Source: an uncultured Clostridia bacterium (GTDB lineage Bacteria; Bacillota; Clostridia; Christensenellales; Borkfalkiaceae). From it: DNA of 64,000 bases. Shown one piece after another: positions 34,566-42,988 of this stretch. Numbering within the stretch: the first letter of the stretch is position 1; each line of letters begins with the position of its first letter. Both the position numbers and the translations under genes were made by a program. The stretch covers positions 1-64,000 of the forward strand of contig CALVLK010000006.1 of assembly GCA_944337235.1 (NCBI GenBank). Reading direction: 5' to 3'. The notes under the pieces are model-generated. The model saw only the letters and a list, made by a program, of their open reading frames with translations, did no database searches and was not told the DNA's origin.

Positions 34566-35290
34566 GAATTTTCTCCGTCCGCTCCGCCCATCGGGGGTTC
34601 GCCAAGATGCAGCGTGCGCTCGATCCGCTCGAGCTCCCCCGTCAGAAAATAGCTGTACATATCCTTATTGCTCACGATGATGTGATCGAGCAGGGGCACC
34701 TCGTGCATATGGCATATGGCGATCGCCTTCGCCGTAAACGCATTATCCTCGGGCGAGGGTTTGCTGCTGTAGGTGAGGTGGTTGTGCACAATCACGAGCG
34801 CTTTGGCGCACGCATGCACGATAAACGCGCCCACCTCTTTGGGCGAGATCGCCACGCGGTCGTTTTTATTGTCGCTGAAGCGCTTGCACTGCCGGATGCG
34901 GTACTGCGCGTCGAGCGCATACAGTTCGATCACTTCGCGCTCCTCGTACAGAAAGCGGTCGCGCAGATGATCCTGAAACATCTCGAAATTCTTCACGACG
35001 GGCATCTTCCGCTTGGGTATGACCTCGCCGCGCTGCGTACAGTAGTAGATACATTTCAGATAGGCAGCGGTTGAAGCGCCGACGCCGCCGATCGTCATCA
35101 GCTGCCCGTACTCCGCCCCGAGCACGCCGCGCAGGCTGCCGAAGGCGAGCAATAGTTCATGGGCGATCGCGTTCGTGTTCTTGCGGGGGATCGCATTGAA
35201 GAGCAATATCTCGAGCAGCTCGTGATCGCTCAGCGTCTCGTGCGAATGCTCGAGCTTGGCAAGCATCCGCTGCCTGTGTCCTTCATGCAT
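34562..35290 (-). CDS. radC: RadC-like JAMM/MPN+ domain protein
   Basis: 242 residues. N-terminal helix-hairpin-helix region (LSDHELLEILLFNAIPRKNT, IGGVGASTAAYLKCI), then the JAMM metalloprotease-like domain with an intact H-x-H-x7-S-x2-D motif (HNHLTYSSKPSPED). RadC proteins are named for DNA repair but the role is uncertain. I chose the ATG after GGAGGGG giving MHEGHRQRMLAKL, the usual N-terminus. A TATAAT -10 element lies at 35339-35344, with a weak -35. Heads an operon with the kinase and regulator. Confidence 0.88.
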   Translation of the reverse strand: MHEGHRQRMLAKLEHSHETLSDHELLEILLFNAIPRKNTNAIAHELLLAFGSLRGVLGAEYGQLMTIGGVGASTAAYLKCIYYCTQRGEVIPKRKMPVVKNFEMFQDHLRDRFLYEEREVIELYALDAQYRIRQCKRFSDNKNDRVAISPKEVGAFIVHACAKALVIVHNHLTYSSKPSPEDNAFTAKAIAICHMHEVPLLDHIIVSNKDMYSYFLTGELERIERTLHLGEPPMGGADGENS

Positions 35291-35431
35291 GCTCTTCCCC
35301 TCCCGTCCATGATTTACGAACGCCCGTTCATACCCCCTATTATAACATATCCTGCACAAATTTGCACCGTTTTCGTATAAAAAATACATTACAAAGTGTT
35401 CAATTTCATGGCGTTCTTTCCGCGTTTCACC

Positions 35432-35460
35432 TTGACTTTCCCGCTGTATTGTGATAAAAT
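35432..35460 (+). promoter_or_regulatory. Promoter of the M20 dipeptidase gene
   Basis: -35 TTGACT (35432-35437), a 17-base spacer, -10 TAAAAT (35455-35460); TAGGAG precedes the ATG. Confidence 0.8.
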
Positions 35461-35494
35461 ATTGCTCGCGTTCCGAAAACGATAGGAGATCTAC

Positions 35495-36772
35495 ATGACT
35501 GACTACTTACACGACACCGTACAAGAGATCTGTGCCTGCATCCGTTTCGATTCTTCCGAGGCGAAGTCCTCTGCCGAATATCCCTTCGGCAAGGGCGCGG
35601 CAGACTGTTTGAACTACTTCCTTGCCCTGGCGCAGCGGCTGGGCTTTCAGACCTACAACTACGACAACTACATCGGCGAAGTCATCTACGGCGACGGCCC
35701 CGAAGAATTTGCCGTGCTCTGCCACCTCGACGTCGTCCCCGCGGGCGGCGGCTGGACCAAGGAGCCCTTTGGCGGCATCATCGAAGACGGCAGGATCTAC
35801 GGGCGCGGCGCGACCGACGACAAGGGTCCCGCCGTCTGCGCGCTGTATGCGATGAAGGCGCTCAAAGACGAGGGCTTTGTGCCCAAAAAGCGCATCAAAC
35901 TCATCGTCGGCTGCAACGAAGAGAACGGCTGGCGCTGCATCGAACATTACAATCAGTTCGCCACCCTGCCCGACGAGGGCTTCTCGCCCGACGCCAACTT
36001 CCCCGTCATCTATGCAGAAAAGGGCATTCTGCAGCTTCGGCTGCACTTCCCCTTCGACCGCTCCCCCTTCCTCTTTATGGAGGGCGGCAAACAGCCCAAT
36101 ATGGTCTGCGACTTCTGCAAGAGCACCATGCGTTCGGTGAATGTCACGCTTGCAGAAAAGTACGGCCTGACCATCGCGGGCAAGCGGCTCCTCTCCTATG
36201 GCAGGACGGCGCACGCCTCCACGCCCGAGCTCGGGCAGAACGCGATCCTGCCCATGCTGCGCTATTATGAGGGCAAGAGCCCGGAGGTACGCCGCATCCT
36301 CGAATGCGTGTTCGACGATATCTACGGCCTGAGGGAGCTGAAGGACGAGACGGGCAGCCTCACCATGTCGCCCAACGTCATCAAGTTCCGCAAGGGGCAG
36401 CTGAACGTCACCGTCGACATCCGCTATCCCGCCACGATCGCGCCCGAGACGGTGTATGCCCTCGTCGACAAATTCAATGTCAAATACGAAACGCTGCACC
36501 ATCAGCGCCCCCTCTTCCGCAGCAAGGAGAGCCCGCTCATTCAGACGCTGCTCTCCGTCTACCGCGCGGCAACGGGCGACGAGAGCGCGCAGCCCCTCGC
36601 CATCGGCGGCGGCACCTACGCCCGCGCGCTCAAACGCGGCGTCGGCTTCGGGCCCGAGATGGGCGGCGAGGACTGCCACATCCACCAGGCGGACGAATTT
36701 ATCGAGGTCTCCCGCGTGGCGCTGCTGCTCGAGATCTACCGCAACGCCCTGCGCGAACTGACCAAGGCATAA
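35495..36772 (+). CDS. M20 family dipeptidase (PepV-like)
   Basis: A cytosolic zinc dipeptidase or carboxypeptidase. 425 residues with the M20 metal ligands and catalytic residues: His and Asp in LCHLDVVPAGGGW, Asp in GRGATDDKGP, the Glu pair in VGCNEENGWR, and the late His in DCHIHQADEFIEV; GGGTYAR is typical of PepV/Sapep. The lid domain lies at about 180-330. Monocistronic. Substrate preference not readable. Confidence 0.9.
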   Translation: MTDYLHDTVQEICACIRFDSSEAKSSAEYPFGKGAADCLNYFLALAQRLGFQTYNYDNYIGEVIYGDGPEEFAVLCHLDVVPAGGGWTKEPFGGIIEDGRIYGRGATDDKGPAVCALYAMKALKDEGFVPKKRIKLIVGCNEENGWRCIEHYNQFATLPDEGFSPDANFPVIYAEKGILQLRLHFPFDRSPFLFMEGGKQPNMVCDFCKSTMRSVNVTLAEKYGLTIAGKRLLSYGRTAHASTPELGQNAILPMLRYYEGKSPEVRRILECVFDDIYGLRELKDETGSLTMSPNVIKFRKGQLNVTVDIRYPATIAPETVYALVDKFNVKYETLHHQRPLFRSKESPLIQTLLSVYRAATGDESAQPLAIGGGTYARALKRGVGFGPEMGGEDCHIHQADEFIEVSRVALLLEIYRNALRELTKA

Positions 36773-36786
36773 CCTTCAAGACACAG

Positions 36787-36821
36787 AAAAAGACCTGACC
36801 GCGCGCGGTCAGGTCTTTTTT
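36787..36821. terminator. Bidirectional terminator between the dipeptidase gene and ileS
   Basis: AGACCTGACC / GGTCAGGTCT stem with GCGCGC loop; TTTTTT on the right and TTTTTCTG on the other strand, so it serves both convergent genes. Confidence 0.88.
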
Positions 36822-36831
36822 GCTGTTCTGT

Positions 36832-39800
36832 TTACAGGCGTGCAACGGTGAGCGTCACCTTGTCGCCGTTGATATCGACGTCCCGGGTAAAGCCTTCGCC
36901 CTCGCCCTCTTCGATGCGCTCGGCAAGGACGTCGCCTTTAAAGGCCCCCGCGCGCAATACGCGCTGCGCGCGCCCCTCGGCACGGAAGTACACGGCGATG
37001 CGGTCGGTCACCTCAAAGCCCGCGTCCTTGCGCATGGTCTGGATCTTGGAGACCAGCTCGCGTTCCGTGCCCTCGTCCAAGAGCTCCTCGGTCAACGCCG
37101 TGTTCAAAGCGACCGTAATCCCCTTATCGCCCGCCGTGACGTATCCCGCCGCGCTTTCCGTGGAAATCAGAAGATCGTCCTCGCCCAGCACGACCTCCGT
37201 GCCGTCGATCTGGGTGCGAAACACCCCGTCAGCCAGAATGGCAGCCATGACCTCCACCGCATCGCACGTCTCCAGATAGGAGCGGATGCGTCCCAGGAGC
37301 TTTCCGTACTTGGGTCCGAGCGTGCGCATCTGCGGCTTAAGAATGTAGGTGACGAGCGCACGGGGATCGCGCGAGAGAGTCATCTTCTTGATGTTCAGCT
37401 CGTCCAGGATAATGCCGACCAGTTCCTCGTTCAAATCGAGCGAGACGTGATCGTCTGTCGCCACGATCATCTCCGAAAGCGGCTGACGGTTCTTGATCGC
37501 GCCCGCATTTCTCGCCGCCCTGCCCAGCGCCACAACGAGCAATACATCCTGCATGCCCGCCTCGAGCGCGCTGTCGATGCGGCGCTCGTCGCAGACGGGG
37601 AAGTCGCACAGATGCACCGATTCGGGCGCGTCGGGGAAGAAGGCGGGAACAAGGTTCCTGTACATCATCTCCGCCATGAACGGGGTATAGGGCGCGAGCA
37701 GCTTGGCAAGGGTGACAAGCACGGTATAGAGCGTCATATACGCCGCCTCCTTGTCCGCCGTCATCTCCCCGCCCCAATAGCGCTCGCGGCCGCGGCGCAC
37801 ATACCAGTTGGAGAGTTCGTCGCAAAAATCCTGAATCTGCCTAGCGCTGTCCGTAATGTTATAGGCGGCAAGCGCATTGTCCACGTCCCGGACCAGCGTA
37901 TTCAGCTTGGAGAGCATCCACCTGTCCATGAGCGAGAGCGTGCAATTCTCCAGGCTGTGCTGCGAAGGGTCGAAGGCGTCGATCTCGGCATACAGGCAAT
38001 AGAAGGCATAGGTGTTCCACAGCGTGCCCTGGAATTTGCGCTGCACCTCAGACACGGCGTCCGCCCCGAAGCGCGAGGGGATCCACGGCGCGCTGCTCGT
38101 ATAGAAGTACCAGCGCACGGCGTCGGCACCCTGCTTGTCGAGCACCGACCAGGGATCGACGACGTTGCCCTTGTGCTTGCTCATCTTGACGCCGTTTGCG
38201 TCGTTGACGTGGCCGAGCACGATGCAGTTTTCAAAGGGCGCCCGATCGAAAAGGATGGTCGAGATCGCAAGCAGCGTATAGAACCAGCCGCGCGTCTGAT
38301 CCACCGCCTCCGAGATGAAATCTGCGGGGAAGGTCTCCTCGAACAGATCTTTGTTTTCAAAGGGATAGTGATATTGCGCAAAGGGCATGGAGCCGGAGTC
38401 GAACCAACAGTCGATGACCTCGGGCGTGCGGCGGCAGGTGCCCCCGCACTTGGGGCACTTGCAGGTGAGTTCGTCCACATAGGGGCGGTGCAGCTCCATG
38501 CCCGCGGGCGCGCCGCACTTCTCTTCGAGCTCCGCACGTGACCCGATGACCTCGATCGCGCCGCAGTCCTCGCACACCCATACGGGCAGCGGCGTCCCCC
38601 AATAGCGGTCGCGCGAGAGACCCCAGTCGATCACATTCTCCAGGAAGTTGCCCATGCGGCCGTCGCGGATGGTCTCGGGCATCCAGTTCACGGAGCGGTT
38701 TGCCGCCAGCAGGCGCTCCTTCACCTTGGTCACCTCGATGAACCAGCTCGAACGCGCATAGTACATGAGCGGCGTATCGCACCGCCAGCAATGCGGGTAG
38801 TCGTGTTCGAAGGGCAGCGCGCGGAACAGCTTTCCGCTCTCCTTTAAAAGGCGCAGCACCACGGGGTCCGCCTTTTTGATGAACAATCCGTCCAGCTCGG
38901 GGCAGCGTTCGTCGAATTTTCCCTGCTCGTTCACAAGCGAGATGACGGGAAGGCGGTACCGCTTGCCCACGTTATAGTCGTCCTGGCCGAAGGCGGGCGC
39001 AATGTGCACCACGCCCGTGCCGTCCGTCAGCGTGACGTACCCGTCGCACACCACCTCGTAGACGCGCGACCACTCGTTCTTGCTCTCGCGCAGCAGCCCC
39101 GCGGCATAGGGGAAGAGGGGCTCGTATTGCGTCCCCTCATAGTCCAGCCCCTTGCGGCGGTCGACCACCTCATATTCTTCAAAGAAGGAGGGCACGAGCG
39201 CCTCCGCCAGGATATAGTGCACGCCGTCCGATACGATCTCTACATAGTCCTCGTCGGGATTCATGCACAGCGCCACGTTCGAGGGCAGCGTCCAGGGCGT
39301 CGTCGTCCAGGCGAGGATATAAGTGTTCTCCCTGCCCTTCACGGCAAAGCGCGCCACGGCAGAGGTCTCCTTCACCGTCTTATATCCCTGCGCCACCTCG
39401 TGCGAGGAGAGCGCCGTCCCGCAGCGCGGGCAATAGGGCACGATCTTGTGCCCCTTGTATAAAAGCCCCTTCTTGTGGATCTCTTTGAGGGCCCACCACA
39501 CCGATTCGATATAGTCGTCGTGATAGGTGACATAGGGGTTGTCCATATCCACCCAATACCCCACGCGCTCGCTCATCTTGCGCCACTCGTCCGTATATTT
39601 CCACACCGAGCGCTTGCACTGCTCGTTGAAGGCGCGGATGCCGTACGTTTCGATCTGCTTCTTTCCGTCGAGACCGAGCGACTTTTCCACCTCGAGCTCC
39701 ACGGGCAGGCCGTGCGTATCCCAGCCAGCCTTGCGCAGAACGTGCTTGCCCTTCATCGTCTGATAGCGCGGGATGATATCCTTCATTACGCGCGTCAGAA

Positions 39801-39975
39801 TATGCCCGATGTGCGGCTTTCCGTTCGCCGTGGGCGGGCCGTCGAAGAAGGAGAACTCCTCCCCGCCCTCGTTCTTTTTGATCGACTTCTCAAAGATATG
39901 ATTCTCCTTCCAGAAGCCAATGACCTCCTGCTCGCGGCCGACGAAATTCAGCGATGTGTCTACCTTCCGATACAT
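36832..39975 (-). CDS. ileS: Isoleucyl-tRNA synthetase
   Basis: Charges tRNA-Ile. 1,047 residues, the long type-2 (eukaryote-like) IleRS class rather than the ~920-residue type 1; type 2 enzymes are known for lower mupirocin sensitivity. Class I signatures are HIGH (ANGKPHIGHI) near residue 50 and KMSKS as GVKMSKHKGNVVDP near 595. Editing domain CP1 includes LAWTTTPWTLPSNVAL; zinc-type cysteines are in CPRCG, CEDCG and CKCPKCGGTC. The ATG after AGGAGG (MYRKVDTSLNF) is chosen; the open frame continues into the leader but that part is RNA regulatory sequence. Confidence 0.95.
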   Translation of the reverse strand: MYRKVDTSLNFVGREQEVIGFWKENHIFEKSIKKNEGGEEFSFFDGPPTANGKPHIGHILTRVMKDIIPRYQTMKGKHVLRKAGWDTHGLPVELEVEKSLGLDGKKQIETYGIRAFNEQCKRSVWKYTDEWRKMSERVGYWVDMDNPYVTYHDDYIESVWWALKEIHKKGLLYKGHKIVPYCPRCGTALSSHEVAQGYKTVKETSAVARFAVKGRENTYILAWTTTPWTLPSNVALCMNPDEDYVEIVSDGVHYILAEALVPSFFEEYEVVDRRKGLDYEGTQYEPLFPYAAGLLRESKNEWSRVYEVVCDGYVTLTDGTGVVHIAPAFGQDDYNVGKRYRLPVISLVNEQGKFDERCPELDGLFIKKADPVVLRLLKESGKLFRALPFEHDYPHCWRCDTPLMYYARSSWFIEVTKVKERLLAANRSVNWMPETIRDGRMGNFLENVIDWGLSRDRYWGTPLPVWVCEDCGAIEVIGSRAELEEKCGAPAGMELHRPYVDELTCKCPKCGGTCRRTPEVIDCWFDSGSMPFAQYHYPFENKDLFEETFPADFISEAVDQTRGWFYTLLAISTILFDRAPFENCIVLGHVNDANGVKMSKHKGNVVDPWSVLDKQGADAVRWYFYTSSAPWIPSRFGADAVSEVQRKFQGTLWNTYAFYCLYAEIDAFDPSQHSLENCTLSLMDRWMLSKLNTLVRDVDNALAAYNITDSARQIQDFCDELSNWYVRRGRERYWGGEMTADKEAAYMTLYTVLVTLAKLLAPYTPFMAEMMYRNLVPAFFPDAPESVHLCDFPVCDERRIDSALEAGMQDVLLVVALGRAARNAGAIKNRQPLSEMIVATDDHVSLDLNEELVGIILDELNIKKMTLSRDPRALVTYILKPQMRTLGPKYGKLLGRIRSYLETCDAVEVMAAILADGVFRTQIDGTEVVLGEDDLLISTESAAGYVTAGDKGITVALNTALTEELLDEGTERELVSKIQTMRKDAGFEVTDRIAVYFRAEGRAQRVLRAGAFKGDVLAERIEEGEGEGFTRDVDINGDKVTLTVARL

Positions 39976-39994
39976 GCAACTCCTCCTAAACCTG

Positions 39995-40247
39995 ATAAAA
40001 TAAACAACAAAAGCCACCGTATTTTGGATAAAATACGATGACTTTATGACCACCAAAACAAACCGACATTTGCCGCATGGGATAACGGGCTGCGCACCCG
40101 TGCGAAGTTACTTGGCAAAGCCGTTCCCCCCGCAGGCTGAGAGGTGATACCCCGTGCGCGCCGCTGTTCCCTTTCACCGCACGGGAACTCTCTGCAAGCG
40201 GGTATGCGCAAAGAACGCGTCCTCTGTAAACGCCACAATTTTCTGTT
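39995..40247 (-). promoter_or_regulatory. T-box riboswitch upstream of ileS (isoleucine, AUC specifier)
   Basis: The leader of about 270 bases reads as a T-box. Stem I is bounded by GAGAG / CTCTC, with a GTTCCC-type apical region (GGTGAAAGGGAAC) and a specifier loop GGGTATCACC, in which ATC (complement of 40146-40148) is an isoleucine codon followed by the usual ACC. Downstream, TTTTGG (40053-40058) followed by TGGT (40049-40052) can pair with CCAAAA, making an antiterminator whose UGGU bulge suits the ACCA end of tRNA-Ile. The competing terminator is CATCGTATTTT / AAAATACGGTG (40015-40040) followed by a T-rich run. The canonical AGGGTGGNACCGCG string is absent, so this is a divergent T-box. 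Confidence 0.82.
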
Positions 40248-40253
40248 GTTTCG

Positions 40254-40282
40254 ATTATAGCCCAATCGCCGCCAAATTGCAA
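40254..40282 (-). promoter_or_regulatory. Promoter of ileS and its T-box leader
   Basis: Leftward -35 TTGCAA (40277-40282), a 17-base spacer and -10 TATAAT (40254-40259). Confidence 0.78.
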
Positions 40283-40303
40283 GCGATTTTAAGCACTTTA
40301 TGC

Positions 40304-40528
40304 TCAGCCGAAGATCCCCTTGCGCGGGCGGATCTTTGTTACCTGCAGCCCCATCTCCTCCAGGCATTCCCGCAGGGGCGCCTCGGGCAGCGTCGTCTCC
40401 ACCAGGATGATATTCTTCTCATACACGGAACGCGCCGCCGACACGCCGTCCATGAGCATGAGCTCGCGCTCGGCGCGCGTTGCGCACTTTTCGCAGCAGA
40501 GATCGTCCACTTCGATGACAAGTTTCAT
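40304..40528 (-). CDS. Small heavy-metal-associated (HMA) domain protein
   Basis: 74 residues with a ferredoxin-like HMA fold: MKLVIEVDDLCCEKCATRAE gives the metal-binding loop (C-C-x-x-C instead of C-x-x-C), then GVSAARSVYEKNIILVE and LRECLEEMGLQVTKI. A copper-chaperone-like or metal-sensing role is plausible, but no transporter lies nearby. The start is only six bases after a -10 element and lacks a ribosome binding site. The stop lies about 20 bases upstream of the ileS -35. Confidence 0.75.
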   Translation of the reverse strand: MKLVIEVDDLCCEKCATRAERELMLMDGVSAARSVYEKNIILVETTLPEAPLRECLEEMGLQVTKIRPRKGIFG

Positions 40529-40534
40529 ACCAAT

Positions 40535-40563
40535 ATCATACCACAGCACCGCGAAATATGCAA
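40535..40563 (-). promoter_or_regulatory. Promoter of the HMA gene, predicted leaderless
   Basis: Leftward -35 TTGCAT (40558-40563), a 17-base spacer and -10 TATGAT (40535-40540), then six bases (ATTGGT) to the ATG. Confidence 0.72.
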
Positions 40564-40571
40564 GCGCCTGT

Positions 40572-40600
40572 TTGACAGAATACAAAAAATATGTTACACT
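40572..40600 (+). promoter_or_regulatory. Promoter of the HAD hydrolase gene
   Basis: -35 TTGACA (40572-40577), a 17-base spacer and -10 TACACT (40595-40600). It starts nine bases from the divergent HMA promoter. Transcription from about 40607 leaves a leader of 21 bases containing GAGGAGGAG before the chosen start. Confidence 0.78.
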
Positions 40601-40627
40601 CCCCCTATGACCAAGAGAGGAGGAGTT

Positions 40628-41305
40628 ATGCAGCTGCAATTTTCACACCGCGGCGCCATATTCGACTTAGACGGAACGCTGCTCGACTCGCTGGGCGCCT
40701 GGGCGGAGATCGACGTGCGCTTTCTTACGGCGCGCGGCATCCCCGTCGACGGGGCGTACACCGAGGCGGTCAAGCACATGACCTTTCCCGAGGCGGCGGC
40801 ATATACCAAGGAGCGCTACCTTCTGCCCGAATCCGTGCAGGACATCCAGGCGGAATGGATGCAGATGATCCGCGAGGAATACCGCCTGCGCATTCCGCTC
40901 AAACCGCACGCCGGGGAATTTTTGCAGGCGCTGCACGCACACGGCGTAACGCTCGCACTTGCCACCTCGAGCAGGACGGACCTCTTTCTGCCCGCGCTCG
41001 AACGCTGCGGCGTGCGCTCCCTCTTCTCTGTATTCGTCACGACCGAGGAGGCGGCGCGGGGCAAAAACTTCCCCGACGTCTACCTGCTCGCCGCAGAGAG
41101 GCTTGCGCTCATGCCCAAAGAATGCGCCGTATTCGAGGACATCGTCAGCGGCGTCCGCAGCGCAAAGGAGGCAGGCTTTTTCACCGTCGCCGTGCAGGAT
41201 GAGAGCGCGGCGGCCGATCAGCCCGCATTGCGCGCGCTCGCCCATGCCTATCTGCCCGACTATTCCCCCGCTTCGCTCATGGGAACGGGTTTTCTCCAGC
41301 CGTAG
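40628..41305 (+). CDS. HAD-superfamily hydrolase (phosphatase-like, beta-PGM type)
   Basis: 225 residues. Motif I is AIFDLDGTLLDSLG (nucleophile and acid Asp), motif II is LALATSSRTD, motif III Lys lies in EEAARGKNFPDVYL, and motif IV is CAVFEDIVSGVRSAKEAG; a helical cap sits at about 18-80. Likely a phosphatase or phosphomutase on small sugar phosphates. An ATG seven codons earlier lies at the transcription start; the ATG with a strong ribosome binding site is preferred. Converges with ilvE with a 46-base overlap. Confidence 0.88.
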   Translation: MQLQFSHRGAIFDLDGTLLDSLGAWAEIDVRFLTARGIPVDGAYTEAVKHMTFPEAAAYTKERYLLPESVQDIQAEWMQMIREEYRLRIPLKPHAGEFLQALHAHGVTLALATSSRTDLFLPALERCGVRSLFSVFVTTEEAARGKNFPDVYLLAAERLALMPKECAVFEDIVSGVRSAKEAGFFTVAVQDESAAADQPALRALAHAYLPDYSPASLMGTGFLQP

Positions 41306-42339
41306 ACGTCCTCCCTCTCCCCGTATTGGATGCCCGTCACGCTGTCGTAAAGCATCTTCGTGATCGCGCCCATCCTTCCGTCGCCGATCGTATAGTCACG
41401 ATCGCGGTAGCGGATGAGCCCGACGGGCGAGATGACCGCCGCCGTGCCCGTACCGAAGGCCTCTTTCAGGCTGCCGTCCTGTGCCGCCGCGATCACCTCA
41501 TCAATGGCGATGCGCCGCTCGCTCACCCGATAGCCGCCGTCGCGCAGGATCTTTAAGCAGCTCTTGCGGGTGATCCTGGGCAGTATGGAGCCGACGAGCG
41601 CGGGCGTGACCACCTCTTCCCCGATCACGAAGAAGATGTTCATGCTGCCCACCTCCTCCACATACCGCTTTTCCGCAGCGTCCAGCCAGAGCACCTGATC
41701 GAACCCGAGCTCCTCGGCGCGTTCCCCCGCCTTCATGCTCGCGGCATAATTGCCGAGGCACTTCGCCTCGCCCGTGCCGCCGATGGCGGAGCGCACATAG
41801 AAGTCCTCGACCAGCAATCTGGTCGGCTCCAGCCCGTGGGCATAATAGCTGCCGACGGGGGAGAGGATGATGTAGAAGAGATATTCCGTCGAGGCGTGCA
41901 CGCCGAGCATCGCGCGCGTCGCGATCATGACGGGGCGGATATACAGCGCGTTCCCCCGCCCGCGCGGGATCCAATCGCGCTCGATGCGCAGCAGCCGTTC
42001 CAGCCCCTCCTGCGCCAGTTCGGGGGGAAATTGCGGCATACACATGCGCTCTGCCGAGCGGTTCATGCGCGCCCAGTTCTCATCGGGGCGAAAGACGCAT
42101 ACGCTCCCGTCCGGCTGAAGGAACGCCTTCATCCCCTCGAACACGCCCTGCGCATAGTGCAGAATGCTCGTTGCGGGGTCGAGCCGAAAGGGCTCATAGG
42201 GGCGGATGCAGGCGTCGTGCCAGCCCTGCCCCCTGGTGTAATTCATCGTGAACATATAGTCTGTAAAGTATTTGCCGAAGCCGAGCGCAGTGCCCGCCTT
42301 CGGCTTTTCTTTGCAGACATCCCGTCTGATCCATTCCAT
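41260..42339 (-). CDS. ilvE: Branched-chain amino acid aminotransferase
   Basis: A PLP fold-type IV enzyme that interconverts Leu, Ile, Val and their keto acids with glutamate. 359 residues, the longer eukaryote-like class II BCAT length: LHYAQGVFEGMKAF, the lysine region EAKCLGNYAASMKAGERAEELG, MNIFFVIGEE, and EAFGTGTAAVISPVG. The ATG after GAGAGG yields MEWIRRDV. Third gene of the tyrS-yigZ-ilvE run, so the tyrS attenuator may influence it. Confidence 0.92.
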   Translation of the reverse strand: MEWIRRDVCKEKPKAGTALGFGKYFTDYMFTMNYTRGQGWHDACIRPYEPFRLDPATSILHYAQGVFEGMKAFLQPDGSVCVFRPDENWARMNRSAERMCMPQFPPELAQEGLERLLRIERDWIPRGRGNALYIRPVMIATRAMLGVHASTEYLFYIILSPVGSYYAHGLEPTRLLVEDFYVRSAIGGTGEAKCLGNYAASMKAGERAEELGFDQVLWLDAAEKRYVEEVGSMNIFFVIGEEVVTPALVGSILPRITRKSCLKILRDGGYRVSERRIAIDEVIAAAQDGSLKEAFGTGTAAVISPVGLIRYRDRDYTIGDGRMGAITKMLYDSVTGIQYGEREDVYGWRKPVPMSEAGE

Positions 42340-42361
42340 CTCTGTTTTCCTCTCTGTTTTA

Positions 42362-42988
42362 TTAAGACCGTGCAGGAAAGGCATAGTCGCACCGCCCCTC
42401 CTCACGCGTCTCTACCCTGCCGTTCAGGCAGTCATAAAGCGACGCCAGAAAGCGCTCCTCCGCCGCCGAGCGCACGGCGACGAGAAACTCTGCCCGCGCC
42501 GCATAGTCGCGTGCAAGCACCTCGCTGCCCTCCAGAAAGCGCAGCGCCGCGTTCACCTGCGGATAGTCGACAAAGATACGTAACTTTACGCAGGGCTCAT
42601 AGGTCCGCCGCTCCGCCGCGGCAAGCCCCTCGGAGGCGGAGGACGCATATGCGCGCGTCAGCCCGCCCGCACCCAGCTTGATGCCGCCGAAATAGCGCAC
42701 GACGGCGACCGCCGTCTGCACCAGCTTCTGCGCCTTGATGACGTTCAGAATGGGCATGCCCGCCGTGCCCTGCGGCTCTCCGTCGTCGGAAAAGCGCTGC
42801 AGATTGCCCGGCCGGTCTGCGACGAAGCCGTAACAGACGTGCGTTGCAAGCGGATGCAGCGCGCGCACGCGCGCCAGAAACGCCTTTGCCTCCTCCTCGT
42901 CCTCCACGTGCGCGCAGTAGGTGAGAAAGCGCGATTTTTCGATCACCTTCTCGCTGTACGCCTCGCCGACGATGCTGATATAGCTCAT
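42362..42988 (-). CDS. yigZ: YigZ/IMPACT family protein
   Basis: 208 residues: the N-terminal IMPACT domain with [43 protein letters not shown] and [15 protein letters not shown], then a C-terminal DUF1949-type ferredoxin-like domain. Conserved cytosolic protein, possibly RNA-associated or stress-related; biochemical role unsettled. ATG overlaps the tyrS stop by four bases. Confidence 0.9.
   Translation of the reverse strand: MSYISIVGEAYSEKVIEKSRFLTYCAHVEDEEEAKAFLARVRALHPLATHVCYGFVADRPGNLQRFSDDGEPQGTAGMPILNVIKAQKLVQTAVAVVRYFGGIKLGAGGLTRAYASSASEGLAAAERRTYEPCVKLRIFVDYPQVNAALRFLEGSEVLARDYAARAEFLVAVRSAAEERFLASLYDCLNGRVETREEGRCDYAFPARS

Noticed and set aside
38391..38415. GGAGTCGAACC-type string resembling a tRNA T-loop
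   Set aside because: It lies inside conserved ileS codons and no cloverleaf can be drawn around it. I saw no tRNA or rRNA gene anywhere in the window.
40130..40160. CTGAGAGG...ATACC on the plus strand, reminiscent of a TPP riboswitch
   Set aside because: The other TPP elements are absent and the string is the complement of the T-box specifier region, which explains it better.
40607..40627. ATG seven codons upstream as the HAD hydrolase start (leaderless)
   Set aside because: It coincides with the transcription start, but the next ATG has a strong GGAGGAG site and directly precedes the conserved fold, so the later start is preferred.
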